DNA of 64,000 nt from contig NZ_FSRK01000001.1 of the NCBI RefSeq assembly GCF_900141765.1, positions 1,984,001 to 2,048,000 on the forward strand, in the 5' to 3' direction. The first letter of the stretch is position 1. Every line of letters starts with the position of its first letter. Positions 36,900 through 45,702 of the stretch are shown piece after piece. The notes below the pieces were generated by a model that saw nothing but the letters and a program-made list of their open reading frames with translations, did no database searches and was not told the origin of the DNA. A program made the translations under genes and the position numbers. The DNA is from Epilithonimonas zeae. Lineage in GTDB: Bacteria > Bacteroidota > Bacteroidia > Flavobacteriales > Weeksellaceae.

Positions 36900-37844
36900 T
36901 TAAACTTTAAACAATTGTATCCTTTGCTGTAATAAATCTTTATATATTTTTTTCTTTTCTTGATCAAGGAAAGAAATACTTATTAATTCCATCATCTTTT
37001 CTTCCGCCTTTATAAATCTTTCAAAAATATTTTTTATCTGTCTTTCAGATAAACCGAATTTCAAACCTAAATTGATAAAGTCAGCTTTTGTTAATCGGCT
37101 CTTCTTCCCTCCAATTGTCAATGCTGTTTCTTCTTTATCTTCCGGTAAATGAAGTTGGACATTAAGTAAATCATAAGCGGGCGAAAACACCCAATCTTCA
37201 CCTTTCAAAATCATAGAAAAATTCTTGAGGTGCATATCATTATTTCCAGTGAGGTAACTAAAAACAGTTACTTCATAAAGTCGTACAACATCAAGTAAGG
37301 TATTAGAAGAATACTCATTCAAAGCTTTACCCACTTTCTCCATAGAGCTTTTATACTTATCAAACGCTTCTGTTATCTGAAACATATCCAGCATATGAAT
37401 TTTCCTATTAGAGGATGCTCTATCAATTCTTTTGGTTATGTAAGAAAGTTCCCCTGATTTCAATCTTATCAATGAAGAGGTTACAGTTTGGATTCCTAAT
37501 AATTCTGCCAATTTCATTGTCAAATGCTCGTTTTCCGGCATTTGGGGGAAAATTATATTCTGAGGTTTCAAGATGTAATTTCCACCTAAAGCTTCTAGAA
37601 CCGTCAATCTTCCTCTAGTTCCATCTTCTAATTTTTCTTTTATAAAACTCAAAGACAATTTGGGTTGTACACCCGGTACAGAGATAGATATTTCTATGAC
37701 TTCCTTAGCTAAAAGTTCCATTTCGCTCAGAGTGTAATTAAGCAGTGGAGCTGTTTCTGTTCCAAATATTTTTTTACTGCATTTTTTATGAAAGTCAATC
37801 TCGTTGTCTTTCAAAAGCTGATAACAAAAAAGACACTTACTCAT
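36900..37844 (-). CDS. HipA/HipT-like Ser/Thr kinase toxin
   Basis: 314 residues. The N-terminal CLFCYQLL plus FHKKC form a possible zinc-binding patch. Kinase features follow: the Gly-rich-loop signature SVPGVQPKLSLSF, the catalytic GNNDMHLKNFSMIL (Asp as base) and the metal-binding PAYDLLNV. The N-terminal subdomain of classical HipA is missing and encoded separately upstream, as in HipBST of E. coli O127, where HipT phosphorylates a tRNA synthetase. It overlaps the HipS-like gene by 8 bases and is last in the three-gene operon. Confidence 0.85.
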   Translation of the reverse strand: MSKCLFCYQLLKDNEIDFHKKCSKKIFGTETAPLLNYTLSEMELLAKEVIEISISVPGVQPKLSLSFIKEKLEDGTRGRLTVLEALGGNYILKPQNIIFPQMPENEHLTMKLAELLGIQTVTSSLIRLKSGELSYITKRIDRASSNRKIHMLDMFQITEAFDKYKSSMEKVGKALNEYSSNTLLDVVRLYEVTVFSYLTGNNDMHLKNFSMILKGEDWVFSPAYDLLNVQLHLPEDKEETALTIGGKKSRLTKADFINLGLKFGLSERQIKNIFERFIKAEEKMMELISISFLDQEKKKIYKDLLQQRIQLFKV

Positions 37845-38172
37845 CAGTAGATAAATCTAAAGGTTCAACACTCACTGACCCGATACAATTTTTACAACAA
37901 GCTAAAAGTAAGCCCATCCGATCATTCTTATTAATTTTCCAGTTATCAGAGGCAATATCCAAAAGCCACCCTTCAGGAATAAGTCCTTCAAAAAAAGGAA
38001 ATAATCTTTTGTCTTTGTACACTTTGTCAGTTACAGGCATAGAAAATGTCAGAAACTGTTTAGGATATTCTTTAATATAAGAAGATTCATAGGCGAATGT
38101 ATATTCGCCATCATTAGTTTCTGTAATGATTCCTGCAAAAATATCATTGTAAAAAACTTTTCCTTGTCTCAT
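37837..38172 (-). CDS. HipA N-terminal subdomain protein (HipS-like, putative antitoxin)
   Basis: 111 residues matching only the HipA N-terminal subdomain: FAGIITETNDGEYTFAYESS and KDKRLFPFFEGLIPEGWLLD. In characterised HipBST systems the stand-alone HipS is the antitoxin that blocks the kinase. Its ATG overlaps the HTH gene stop (38169-38172) and its end overlaps the kinase start, so the three genes are translationally coupled. Confidence 0.8.
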   Translation of the reverse strand: MRQGKVFYNDIFAGIITETNDGEYTFAYESSYIKEYPKQFLTFSMPVTDKVYKDKRLFPFFEGLIPEGWLLDIASDNWKINKNDRMGLLLACCKNCIGSVSVEPLDLSTDE

Positions 38173-38381
38173 TCTTCAACTTCTTTAGCATTCATTGGAA
38201 TAAGCTTACTACCAAACATCAAAAGAACCTGATTGACCTTTGCTAGACTCAAATTATCTTTTCCTTGTTCTATTTTACGAACTACAGTAAGAGCAACTCC
38301 TGTTTTATCAGCAAATTCTTCTTGAGTCAAATTAGCTTCTTTACGTTTTTGCTTTACAAAATTTGACAAATTGGTATACAT
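38169..38381 (-). CDS. XRE-family HTH regulator (HipB-like)
   Basis: 70 residues with a single XRE/Cro helix-turn-helix: LTQEEFADKTGVALTVVRKI and LSLAKVNQVLLMFG. It is the first gene of the HipBST-like operon and probably represses it by binding the direct repeats upstream (38411-38461). Confidence 0.85.
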   Translation of the reverse strand: MYTNLSNFVKQKRKEANLTQEEFADKTGVALTVVRKIEQGKDNLSLAKVNQVLLMFGSKLIPMNAKEVEE

Positions 38382-38410
38382 AATTATATGCTTTTACATC
38401 GATTACTATG

Positions 38411-38461
38411 CAAAAGTATAAAAATATATGCAAATAGATATAAAACAAGAACAAATAGATA
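38411..38461. promoter_or_regulatory. Direct-repeat array upstream of the HipBST-like operon, putative HipB operators
   Basis: Three copies of a 10-mer on the plus strand lie 20 and 21 bases apart, about two helix turns: CAAAAGTATA (38411), CAAATAGATA (38431) and CAAATAGATA (38452). The first overlaps a minus-strand TACTTTTG (-7 type) box at 38411-38418, 30 bases upstream of the ATG at 38381. The rest of the gap 38382-38724 is AT-rich and I see nothing else in it. Confidence 0.5.
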
Positions 38462-38724
38462 AATTATATTTAAAAACATATAATTTAAAAATTAAAACTT
38501 GTATACAATTTTGTTTAGTAATCGAATATTTTTGGAAATATACAATCGTACTACTTTGTCCATCTTTTAAACTACTATATTTTAAGCAGATGTAAAGATA
38601 ATTAGTACATTCGCTTCACAAATTTTATAAAAGGGAAATTTTTCTTGTTAGCTATTTAATAAACATTTTAAATTTCATACAAAATATCTCTGAATTTTAT
38701 CAAAAATGACTAGGAAATATTTAA

Positions 38725-39417
38725 TTATCTAATATTATTAAAAGTTTTAATATTTTCTATAATTGGTAAAATGATTGATGGTAACAAGTCATCCAAAACC
38801 ATTTGATAATCAACAATTACTCGAGTCATAACACCAACAACTTTTATGAAAGACGGATGTATAATGTATTTTGAACTATAATTAGCTGTTAAGAAATTAA
38901 AAATAGCTTCTGCAAAAACACCCAGCTCCGACTGTTGATAACCATCTTTTTGCGCAGCAAATAACAATGCTCCTAAATATTCTTTGTCATCAACAGTAAA
39001 AGTATAGATGTGATGTATCTCTACTTTTAAGCTTAAAGCTGCTATTTCAATTACTCCGCTTTTTCTTGCTTTTGAAAGAATTTTAATTTCTTCTGTAGGC
39101 GTTATACTTCTAAAATCAAAATCCTCATAATTATATAAAATCTGTAAATTCCTATCGTACTTATCCCTTGTTCCTTTGTTTAATTTGGGTGAATAATCAT
39201 TTATTATATCGGTAATTTTGTCAGAAATAAAACGGTTATCATTTTCTCTGAAAGCATTATTTAAAGCACTGATGCTCCGAACCCAATAGTCACCACCTGA
39301 ACTTTCATCATTTTCTTTTACAATTTTTTCTTTTTGTAAATTGATAAGGAAAGTACTTTTCCTTCTCTCGGTCAGACGTTTAAACGTTACTAAATCCTTA
39401 ACTCTAATATCTTTCAT
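38725..39417 (-). CDS. Unrecognised protein, second gene of an island pair
   Basis: 230 residues, soluble, no signal peptide, no membrane helix, and no catalytic motif I can name. The N-terminus is charged (FKRLTERRKSTFLINLQKEK) and the middle mixes helices and strands (AALSLKVEIHHIYTFTVDDK). It lies 43 bases downstream of the 433-residue gene and is likely co-transcribed. By position between a kinase toxin and a restriction operon it may be defence-related; this is inference from context only. Confidence 0.6.
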   Translation of the reverse strand: MKDIRVKDLVTFKRLTERRKSTFLINLQKEKIVKENDESSGGDYWVRSISALNNAFRENDNRFISDKITDIINDYSPKLNKGTRDKYDRNLQILYNYEDFDFRSITPTEEIKILSKARKSGVIEIAALSLKVEIHHIYTFTVDDKEYLGALLFAAQKDGYQQSELGVFAEAIFNFLTANYSSKYIIHPSFIKVVGVMTRVIVDYQMVLDDLLPSIILPIIENIKTFNNIR

Positions 39418-39460
39418 CTTTTATAAAACATTCTAAATCTTAATTAATATTCAATTATTA

Positions 39461-40762
39461 TTAATAATTGTTCTTACCATACAAAAGCGTATTAGAAATG
39501 ATATATCTAAGTTTAAATTTTAAATCATAATCCATATCTATCATTTCAGCCTTTTGACAAATTTCAAGCAACTTTGCTAAGTTATCAATGTGCTGAGAAG
39601 CACTTCTTTCAAATAATTTTTTCAACTCTGTAATTCCTTTAAATGGACTATTATTACTAATAACTTTTTCTTCTATTTTCGCACGTAATTCGTCGGGTGA
39701 TTTAGTTTTGACAAACCCTTTAAAATCCTTTACATAATCATCTACTAAATATATAACAGATTCTATGTTATCAAAAGTCTTCAAGACCTTCTCAATTCCG
39801 GTACTATGACTAGCGGACATTTTATATTTAATCTCATTGTCATTAAATTTTGGAAATAGAAGAATTTTACGTTCATCATTTTGCAAGGGTGTAAGTTTTA
39901 GAGAATGAGTAAATGAAAGTGATCTGTCCCCTAAATCATTATTTTTTATTAAAATAGAAGAAGTGATAAAATTGTCTATATCATCAATGTATACAGGATT
40001 ACCAGTTGAAATCACCATATCAAATTTGGATTCATTTAACGATAATGAACTTATAGAAAAGTTTACACCTTTCTCCTTAACCATCATTTTATGCAGAGAT
40101 AGAATAGAAATTACAAAACTAAAAGCAATTCCATATTCATAATAACTATCAGAAGTTATACTTCTAAGAAAGTAATTTTCATTCTTATCTTTAAGAAAGC
40201 GAAATTTTCGTTCACTTTGCGATAATGGATTCCTTTCATATTGTTTCTTCCAAGAATTATTAACATCTTCAATAAGAATGTTACGATCTTTAAGATTTCC
40301 AATACTTCTCGCATTACTTGATTTCAAATAGTTAATATACTTTGAAAGTTCTCTATCCTTATAAAACATAGAAACAGAATCATATTCTGCTTTTGCTCGT
40401 AATGCAGAATATACCACACCATCTTCATCAAATAATGTGTCAAAATCAAAAAATAATTCTTGCTTCTTATCAAATTCTTGAGAGTGAGCAACAAAAGTAG
40501 TCACTTGATTATTAACGGATTTAAGATTTAAATATTCGTATTTGGAAGTTATATATTCAACATACATATAACATAAATCAACATTATCGATTTGAATATA
40601 AAAATCTAAAGAACTTAAGCCGTGATGATTAATAATAGCATTTTTAATTTTTTCGTCCTCTATTAAGCTTAAAAGTTTTTCTGCTTTAATTTTATTTTGA
40701 GAATTCTGTTTTTCGAAAGGTGGAACAGTAACCTGTACAAAGGGTTTCTTAAAAATTTCCAT
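39461..40762 (-). CDS. Unrecognised 433-residue protein, first gene of an island pair
   Basis: 433 residues, soluble, with no signal peptide or nucleotide-binding motif I can recognise. Visible features are FFDFDTLFDEDGVVYSALRA, FSFVISILSLHKMM and a helical C-terminus (RASQHIDNLAK-like segment SASQHIDNLAKLLEICQKAE). It follows the 44-residue basic protein with a terminator-like hairpin between them, and precedes the 230-residue gene. Function unknown. Confidence 0.6.
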   Translation of the reverse strand: MEIFKKPFVQVTVPPFEKQNSQNKIKAEKLLSLIEDEKIKNAIINHHGLSSLDFYIQIDNVDLCYMYVEYITSKYEYLNLKSVNNQVTTFVAHSQEFDKKQELFFDFDTLFDEDGVVYSALRAKAEYDSVSMFYKDRELSKYINYLKSSNARSIGNLKDRNILIEDVNNSWKKQYERNPLSQSERKFRFLKDKNENYFLRSITSDSYYEYGIAFSFVISILSLHKMMVKEKGVNFSISSLSLNESKFDMVISTGNPVYIDDIDNFITSSILIKNNDLGDRSLSFTHSLKLTPLQNDERKILLFPKFNDNEIKYKMSASHSTGIEKVLKTFDNIESVIYLVDDYVKDFKGFVKTKSPDELRAKIEEKVISNNSPFKGITELKKLFERSASQHIDNLAKLLEICQKAEMIDMDYDLKFKLRYIISNTLLYGKNNY

Positions 40763-40791
40763 TTACTTATTCTTTTTAATTTTGTCATATT

Positions 40792-40819
40792 AAAAAGTGC
40801 TTTTTATACGGAAGCACTT
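40792..40819 (-). terminator. Hairpin between the 44-residue gene and the 433-residue gene
   Basis: Stem AAGTGCTT/AAGCACTT (40795-40802/40812-40819) followed by TTT on the minus strand. It could terminate or attenuate transcription before the gene starting at 40762. Confidence 0.55.
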
Positions 40820-40836
40820 GGAAACCTTTTTGCCAA

Positions 40837-40971
40837 CTACTTCTTCTTTTCTCTTTGACTTAGAGCACTTGCGGCAACTGTTTTTGATGCTTTGGATGTT
40901 CTTCCGTCTCTCAAGATTTTTGAAGCTATTTTGGCAACTTTTAGTGAGGTTGCTTTTTTTGCCATTATCAT
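40837..40971 (-). CDS. Conserved-looking 44-residue basic protein
   Basis: ATG 40971 gives MIMAKKATSLKVAKIASKIL and continues RDGRTSKASKTVAASALSQR to a KKK end; a second ATG lies two codons in. I recall very similar small Lys/Ser/Ala-rich proteins (KxASKxLRDGRTSKxxKSxAGSALSQ) in many unrelated bacteria, often in accessory DNA, with no known function. The opposite-strand frame at 40797-40982 is its shadow. Basic charge suggests nucleic-acid binding. Confidence 0.65.
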   Translation of the reverse strand: MIMAKKATSLKVAKIASKILRDGRTSKASKTVAASALSQREKKK

Positions 40972-41103
40972 TTTTTTTCTAATGAATCACTTTATTACTG
41001 TAAGTAATTGGAACAGTGAAGAAATTGGCATACTTTGAAAGCAATAGACAAAATTTAAAATGTTAAAGTGTTTCAATAATGAATCATTTTAATACACAAT
41101 TTG

Positions 41104-41213
41104 TACATTTGCGCAACAAAGCAGGATAGTTGGCATCTTCAAATACCAAATTATCTCTTTGTACAAAACCAAGAAGTCCCAGGAACCGTAGGAAGTTTAG
41201 GACTTCTTTTTTA
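41104..41213 (+). ncRNA. Candidate small RNA with its own promoter box and terminator
   Basis: TACATTTG (41104-41111) is a perfect -7 type box. About 60 bases downstream the stem AAGAAGTCC/GGACTTCTT (41171-41179/41200-41208) runs into T6 on the plus strand. No reading frame lies between. Together they could define a transcript of roughly 90 bases. No -33 TTTG at the right spacing was found. Confidence 0.35.
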
Positions 41214-41567
41214 TTTTATTATAACTCGCTTATTTAGCTTGTAAATATTTTCCTTTTCTGTTTTTCGTATATCAAAGATTGTTGTATTATCCGACTTATA
41301 ATCTATCTCTAAATCCTCTAGTAAGCTTTTAGCAGTTATATAATAGTAATCTCCTGCTTTAGCTACATTAAAAGTTTCTTCATCAGAATACTTACACATT
41401 ACAATAAAGAAATTTTCCTCTTCATCATAACCAAACTTTGCAAATTTATTTTGCTCTAATCCCAAGATTTCCATCGCCCCCTTTGAGAAGCCCAATTTAC
41501 CTGTCTTATGCACTGTAATTTTTGCTATCGCATTTGGTTCTTTAGGTTTTATTATCTTCAATTGCAT
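41211..41567 (-). CDS. Small hypothetical protein in defence island
   Basis: 118 residues, soluble: MQLKIIKPKEPNAIAKITVH, then GKLGFSKGAMEILGLEQNKF and DYYYITAKSLLEDLEIDY. The layout of short strands is reminiscent of small Bacteroidetes proteins of unknown role. It is a separate unit from the operon ending at 41816 (248-base gap) and has a TATATTTG box (41589-41596, minus) 21 bases upstream. Confidence 0.6.
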   Translation of the reverse strand: MQLKIIKPKEPNAIAKITVHKTGKLGFSKGAMEILGLEQNKFAKFGYDEEENFFIVMCKYSDEETFNVAKAGDYYYITAKSLLEDLEIDYKSDNTTIFDIRKTEKENIYKLNKRVIIK

Positions 41568-41588
41568 AACCTAATAAATTAATTTAGA

Positions 41589-41596
41589 CAAATATA
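41589..41596 (-). promoter_or_regulatory. Putative -7 box for the 118-residue gene
   Basis: TATATTTG on the minus strand, 21 bases before the ATG at 41567, fits TAnnTTTG. No well-spaced -33 TTTG was found. Confidence 0.4.
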
Positions 41597-41815
41597 CAGT
41601 TTTTTACAAGACACTTGTATTTTAATTTATCAACTTACTAACAATTATCAATTTTTTAATACTTATTGTGGAAATGTTTATATTTTTTTTATTTGTGTCC
41701 TTGACTAGTGTATTTGAAAATATTTTTTTTCCGATTAGCTATTGCGTATTTTTCGAATTCATTTAGTTAGTATCATTTGACACTTCTTTTAAAAAAACTA
41801 AAACTATAGATCACT

Positions 41816-42460
41816 TTAACTTTTTATACTGCTCGTCATTTCACCCATCAATAATTTCAACCGTAAATTCAATTCCACTTTTTTATTAAATTGTTTACAC
41901 CTTAAAATTTCTGATTTAATTTTTTCAATCTCTTTCTTAATACTATCTATATTTTTTTCTATCTCAATAATTTCCTGAAGATTTTTTGAAGCACTAGTAT
42001 CACTTACAAATTGAGAACAAAAATTTTTGTAAACCCAATCCAAATTATTTTTAAGTTCAACACAAGGTGATAATTCGTTTTCATCATTCCAATCTGTAGA
42101 AAATGTATAGTCAATTACTGAATTGTCATCATTGGTTGGGTGGGAATGTTTAGCAGAGGTTGAGATATAAAATTCATTATTAAATCTAACATTGAAAATA
42201 ATTTGATACGGAATTGCTTTATCAATAATTAGAAGTAAATCCTTAATGTAAAGCTTTTCTTTTAACTCAATTTCGAAAATTTGTATTTCTTGTATATCTT
42301 TTCCTGCAAGGTTTATGGTATCTTGAGATAATTTATTAGCCCAGGTTATTCTTAAAATCTTTTCGCTAATTATCTTTTTCTGCTTCGAGTTGGTGTAAGT
42401 ATCAAAAGCATTTTTTGGAATTACTTTTTTTACAACAGTCGATTTGGGTAGATCAAACAT
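41816..42460 (-). CDS. DUF4391-family protein of the restriction operon
   Basis: 214 residues. The opening MFDLPKSTVVKKVIPKNAFD matches the DUF4391 signature (F-LP-ST-V-K-IPK--F). The core ends in a helical, probably coiled-coil segment (IIEIEKNIDSIKKEIEKIKS). DUF4391 genes are typically found next to SNF2/PLD helicases and type III-like methylases, and this one begins 8 bases after the helicase stop. Its biochemical role is unknown. It is the last gene of the nine-gene operon. Confidence 0.8.
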   Translation of the reverse strand: MFDLPKSTVVKKVIPKNAFDTYTNSKQKKIISEKILRITWANKLSQDTINLAGKDIQEIQIFEIELKEKLYIKDLLLIIDKAIPYQIIFNVRFNNEFYISTSAKHSHPTNDDNSVIDYTFSTDWNDENELSPCVELKNNLDWVYKNFCSQFVSDTSASKNLQEIIEIEKNIDSIKKEIEKIKSEILRCKQFNKKVELNLRLKLLMGEMTSSIKS

Positions 42461-42468
42461 TCAGTAAT

Positions 42469-45400
42469 TTATTTTACAATTAAAAACGAGATTAATTTAA
42501 AATCCTCAATACCCTTAAACTTTTCTTTCATCACGTTGGTACCGCCAGATTTGAATAAACTCAAAACTTCTTTTTCATCTTCAGTTTCTAAAATAGTAGC
42601 GATGGATTTCTTTAATAATTTTGAATAAACTGACATATTATGATACTCTTCAGTTTCTTTGTTAAGTTCCTCACACAATGCAGTAATAGGTTCTTTTACT
42701 CCTTTACATAACATCCGAATAGCATCCAAGATTTTCTTAGAATCAATATGATTAAACAATAACTTCCCCTCATCACTGATATAAACTAAATAAAAAGGAT
42801 GTAATCGATTTAGCTTATTGATATTGATGCTTTCGTTAATGTTCTTCAAAACGTATATCACTCCAGGTTTCAAAATTTCTGTAGAACGAATAACTGCGTG
42901 TATTCCTTCTGGGATATCAACTAGTTCTCTATATTCCTTAATGAAATTGGATAAATCGATTCTAAAATCATTTAGTCCTAAATCTGTTATATCAATTCCT
43001 TCTCGTAAATCTTCCAAGTCTGTAACTTCATCTTGTAGTTTTTTCAACTGAATTTTACGGTATTCCAAATCTTTTTGATTCTCTTTCAGAATATTATCAT
43101 CAGCTGTACTTGCCATATCTGAAATAAGCATCCTATCTTCGACTCTTTGTTTTAAATTAATATAATTATCTAATGTGATATCGGGCCAAAAGTTGACCAA
43201 GGTAATCGTTTCGTTGGTCGAGCCAATTCTATCTATCCTTCCAAAACGTTGAATAATACGAACTGGATTCCAGTGAATATCATAATTAATCAGATAATCA
43301 CAATCCTGTAAATTTTGCCCCTCAGAAATACAGTCCGTAGCTATGAGAATATCAATTTCTTCATTAATTGTTGGAAAGATCAAGTCTTTACCTTTAGACT
43401 TAGGAGAAAAACAAGTCAATAATGCATTAAGTTCCGTAGGTATAGTTTTAGCAGTTGTAACTCTTCGTGATCCCGTAATTAAAGTTGTATTAATTTGAAA
43501 TTCATCTTTAAAAACCTTACCTATATTTTTATACAGGTAATCTGCAGTGTCAGCAAATGCCGTAAAAATAATAACCTTCTTATTATTAGCATTAAGCGGA
43601 TTTTCTACTTTATTCTTAATTGCCGAAATAAGTTTCTGAAGTTTGTAATCTACTGATGGAGTTACTATATTAACTTTCTTTAGAAGTTCATTCAAGGTAC
43701 TCAAATCTTCTTCCAAATCCTCTTTCCATTGCATCCGGTCAATATCCGCAAGATGAACTTTTACTTTTTTTCCAAAAACATTTTCTTCATCTCCCCAATT
43801 AGCGTCCCAGTCAAAGTTTTCATCTTCTGTATCAAACTGAGGACTGAACAAATCCTCCAAACCATCTTTTGACAAAGCTCCTATAGTTTGTTCTATTTGA
43901 GAAACAATCCCATTAGTTGTAATTCTGAATGAATCTATGGAACTTTCAATTCGTTTCAGTAGATTAATTCGCATCAGAATCTTCAAGCTTTTTTCTCTGT
44001 CTACCTGCGTCAGCTTTCCACCTTTAGTTTGCTTATCATAAAGTTCCGCATACTTGGAAACCTGACTTGGCAAAATATATTTCAATGGTGTATATACGGA
44101 AAGATTCAACTGTCCTAATAATTCAGCTATTTCCACATAGGTTAAAGAATGATTTTCCGTTAGAGGACTTTCTATAGAAACTGGTATGTTTCGCTTTGGG
44201 AATTTACCTATATCACTAGTATCATAATAAGTTGTAATATGTTTTCTGGATCGGGCAATGGTAAGAGAATCCAATATCTCAAAAAAATCAAAATCTAACA
44301 TATCCAAAAGCTTTTCTGTAGTTCTTTCAGATAAATCTAGTTTTGTCCAAACGTTAAATGCTTTCTGAGTTCTTTTGAAAATACTGTCAATACCTAGTTC
44401 TGTGTCTAACTTCTCATCAATAATTTCTGAATTACCTTCATAAGCTAATGCCAATTGATTTTTAAGGTCATTGAATTTATTGTTTACGGGCGTTGCAGAA
44501 AGCATCAATACTTTCGTTTCAATACCTTCACGCATTACCTTTCTCAATAACGCCTGATAACGGTTTTCTTTTTCTGAATAAGTTAAGCCCGCATTTCTGA
44601 AATTATGTGATTCATCAATCACCACCAAACCGTAATTTCCCCAATTGACATTCTCTAAATTTCTTCCATTACTCATTCCTTTATCTCTCGACAAATCGGT
44701 ATGGAACAGCAAATCATAATTAAAGCGGTCTTTAGCTAAAATATTGGTTTTATCATTATGGCGGTAGGTATTCCAGTTGGCTTCCAGTTTTTTTGGACAA
44801 AGTACCAAAACATCTTTATTACGCATTTCATAATATTTGATGATTCCCAAAGCTGAAAAAGTTTTCCCTAAACCAACGCTGTCTGCCAAAATACAGCCTT
44901 TGTATTTTTCCAGTTTATTGATGGCACCAATCACAGCATCTTTTTGGAAATTAAAAAGCTTATTCCAGACTACAGTATCTTTAAAACCAACTTTATCATC
45001 AGGGAGATTATCAATACTTAGGTCATCCAAGAAGTTATTGAAAATATTATACAACGTAATAAAATAGATAAACTCTGGACTGTTATCCTTAAAAGCTTTC
45101 TCAAAATAATGCTGTACTTTTTCAGTAACTTCTTCCAGATTCTCATCATCTTCCCAAACCTGATTAAACCAATCCAAGTATGCTTTACTGTTAGGGAATT
45201 CTGTTTTTTGGATCAACGTAGGAAACCCTTTTATAGGTGTGATTCCCAAATCTGCGGTTGTGAAACTGTTGATACCATTCCAGGCAAGCGAAGACTCCTC
45301 TTTATCTGATGAATGAATCATTCCCTGCATTGGATAGTTGGTCTGCTTATTAGATTTAAAAGTAACCTTATCTTTTACCCATTGACTACACTCTTGAGCA

Positions 45401-45699
45401 ATGGCACGCTGCGTGAGTTGATTTCTCAATCTCAATTCAAATTCGCCACCACAAAGATCTGCTTCTTTAAAAAGATGTGGAATGAAAAATTTTGGAACTT
45501 CTTTCTTCAAATTCTCTTGCAGAAAACTGGGAGATGTAAAGATAAACCGCAACTCATCAACTCCTTGCAGTTCTTTTCGCAGTGCTTCAAAGGCATAAAT
45601 CGAAAATGATGATGCTGCAATGGCAAGTTTGCTTTTCTTTTTGATGTTCTCTTTGAGATCATCTACAAGGCGGGTGTTGATGTTGTCGATTAGTTTCAT
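42469..45699 (-). CDS. SNF2-type helicase with N-terminal phospholipase-D-like domain
   Basis: 1076 residues. The N-terminal PLD-like part (about 20-155) keeps a degenerate HxD motif (MIHSSDKEESSLAWNGINSF). SNF2/RapA helicase motifs follow: Walker A ADSVGLGKT (272-280), DESH box (362-365), motif III LMLSATPVN, and C-terminal ATDCISEGQNLQDCDYLINY with QRFGRIDRIGS. It should translocate on or remodel DNA using ATP, with a possible nuclease activity from PLD. Start at 45699 is 3 bases past the DUF262-DUF1524 stop. It belongs functionally with the DUF4391, Mod and Res genes. Confidence 0.88.
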   Translation of the reverse strand: MKLIDNINTRLVDDLKENIKKKSKLAIAASSFSIYAFEALRKELQGVDELRFIFTSPSFLQENLKKEVPKFFIPHLFKEADLCGGEFELRLRNQLTQRAIAQECSQWVKDKVTFKSNKQTNYPMQGMIHSSDKEESSLAWNGINSFTTADLGITPIKGFPTLIQKTEFPNSKAYLDWFNQVWEDDENLEEVTEKVQHYFEKAFKDNSPEFIYFITLYNIFNNFLDDLSIDNLPDDKVGFKDTVVWNKLFNFQKDAVIGAINKLEKYKGCILADSVGLGKTFSALGIIKYYEMRNKDVLVLCPKKLEANWNTYRHNDKTNILAKDRFNYDLLFHTDLSRDKGMSNGRNLENVNWGNYGLVVIDESHNFRNAGLTYSEKENRYQALLRKVMREGIETKVLMLSATPVNNKFNDLKNQLALAYEGNSEIIDEKLDTELGIDSIFKRTQKAFNVWTKLDLSERTTEKLLDMLDFDFFEILDSLTIARSRKHITTYYDTSDIGKFPKRNIPVSIESPLTENHSLTYVEIAELLGQLNLSVYTPLKYILPSQVSKYAELYDKQTKGGKLTQVDREKSLKILMRINLLKRIESSIDSFRITTNGIVSQIEQTIGALSKDGLEDLFSPQFDTEDENFDWDANWGDEENVFGKKVKVHLADIDRMQWKEDLEEDLSTLNELLKKVNIVTPSVDYKLQKLISAIKNKVENPLNANNKKVIIFTAFADTADYLYKNIGKVFKDEFQINTTLITGSRRVTTAKTIPTELNALLTCFSPKSKGKDLIFPTINEEIDILIATDCISEGQNLQDCDYLINYDIHWNPVRIIQRFGRIDRIGSTNETITLVNFWPDITLDNYINLKQRVEDRMLISDMASTADDNILKENQKDLEYRKIQLKKLQDEVTDLEDLREGIDITDLGLNDFRIDLSNFIKEYRELVDIPEGIHAVIRSTEILKPGVIYVLKNINESININKLNRLHPFYLVYISDEGKLLFNHIDSKKILDAIRMLCKGVKEPITALCEELNKETEEYHNMSVYSKLLKKSIATILETEDEKEVLSLFKSGGTNVMKEKFKGIEDFKLISFLIVK

Positions 45700-45702
45700 T
45701 AC

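Noticed and set aside
40797-40982. 61-residue plus-strand frame rich in Leu and Phe
   Set aside because: It is the antisense shadow of the 44-residue basic gene on the minus strand.
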